DNA of 5,007 nucleotides from Planctomycetota bacterium (GTDB taxonomy: Bacteria; Planctomycetota; Phycisphaerae; Phycisphaerales; UBA1924), in contig JAFLCM010000219.1 of the NCBI GenBank assembly GCA_017303565.1, positions 1-5,007 of the forward strand. The letters run 5' to 3'. The notes under the pieces were generated by a model. It was not told the origin of the DNA and searched no databases. It saw nothing but the letters and a program-made list of their open reading frames with translations. This document shows positions 4,868-5,007 of the stretch, piece after piece. A program made the translations under genes and the position numbers. Position 1 is the stretch's first letter. Each line of letters starts with the position of its first letter.

Positions 4868-5007
4868 CGACCGGGAATGCCGGGGCGGAAGGGTGTTTTC
4901 GGCGGTTGTCGCCCGTCGAGCCGCTCGGCGCGCGGCGGGCGGGCGTGGGGGAGCGGGCGTCTGGGAAGTGAGCGGGCGCGGCGGGGCCGAGCGCCGGCTT
5001 CAGGCCC
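4868..5007. other. GC-rich stretch with no recognisable gene
   Basis: About 140 bases of very GC-rich DNA upstream of the tRNA promoter. One minus-strand frame stays open but its residues are Pro, Ala and Arg-rich with no motif, as expected from composition. It may be intergenic or the edge of a gene beyond the window. I see nothing I can name. Confidence 0.4.

Noticed and set aside
1..5007. CRISPR array, phage genes, toxin-antitoxin pair or a defence cluster
   Set aside because: No regularly spaced repeats and no proteins of these types are present. All recognisable genes are metabolic, regulatory or translational.

Overview
The window is GC-rich except for its first ~110 bases. It carries ordinary bacterial chromosomal genes with third-position G/C codons. 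The gene set is a tyrosine-catabolism dioxygenase, an Lrp/AsnC regulator, a NAPE-PLD-like metallo-hydrolase, serine hydroxymethyltransferase and a class II tRNA-Tyr without an encoded CCA. One gene start has a clear Shine-Dalgarno sequence and the others do not. My best guess is a GC-rich Planctomycetota (Phycisphaerae-like) bacterium. This rests on the general look of the proteins and the weak use of Shine-Dalgarno sites, and no marker here proves it.

Layout from left to right. Positions 1-112 are AT-rich (38 G/C in the first 110 bases by hand count) and look foreign to the rest. The gene for 4-hydroxyphenylpyruvate dioxygenase (HPPD, hppD/hpd) runs leftward from 1249 into this segment. Its canonical C-terminus (FFEII and GFGxGNFxALFxAIE motifs) is missing and is replaced by about 24 unrelated residues. 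A 387-base divergent intergenic region (1250-1636) follows, with several inverted repeats. An Lrp/AsnC-type regulator (1637-2272, +) is next, then a metallo-beta-lactamase-fold hydrolase (2346-3359, +). That gene converges on glyA (3353-4642, -), and the two 3' ends overlap by 7 bp. Upstream of glyA on the same strand lies tRNA-Tyr(GTA) (4729-4812, -) with a good promoter at 4839-4867. The last ~140 bases show no gene.

How the parts relate. HPPD makes homogentisate in tyrosine/phenylalanine breakdown, and the divergent Lrp/AsnC protein is the natural candidate to control it in response to an amino acid or aromatic metabolite. GlyA links serine, glycine and one-carbon folate metabolism and is housekeeping, as is tRNA-Tyr. 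The hydrolase has no obvious pathway partner in the window.

I found no wholly new system. The observation most worth checking is the abrupt junction that cuts off the end of hppD: an insertion, a decayed gene or an assembly join. Next in interest are the symmetrical elements between hppD and the regulator, and an AT-hook-like motif in the regulator's N-terminal extension.
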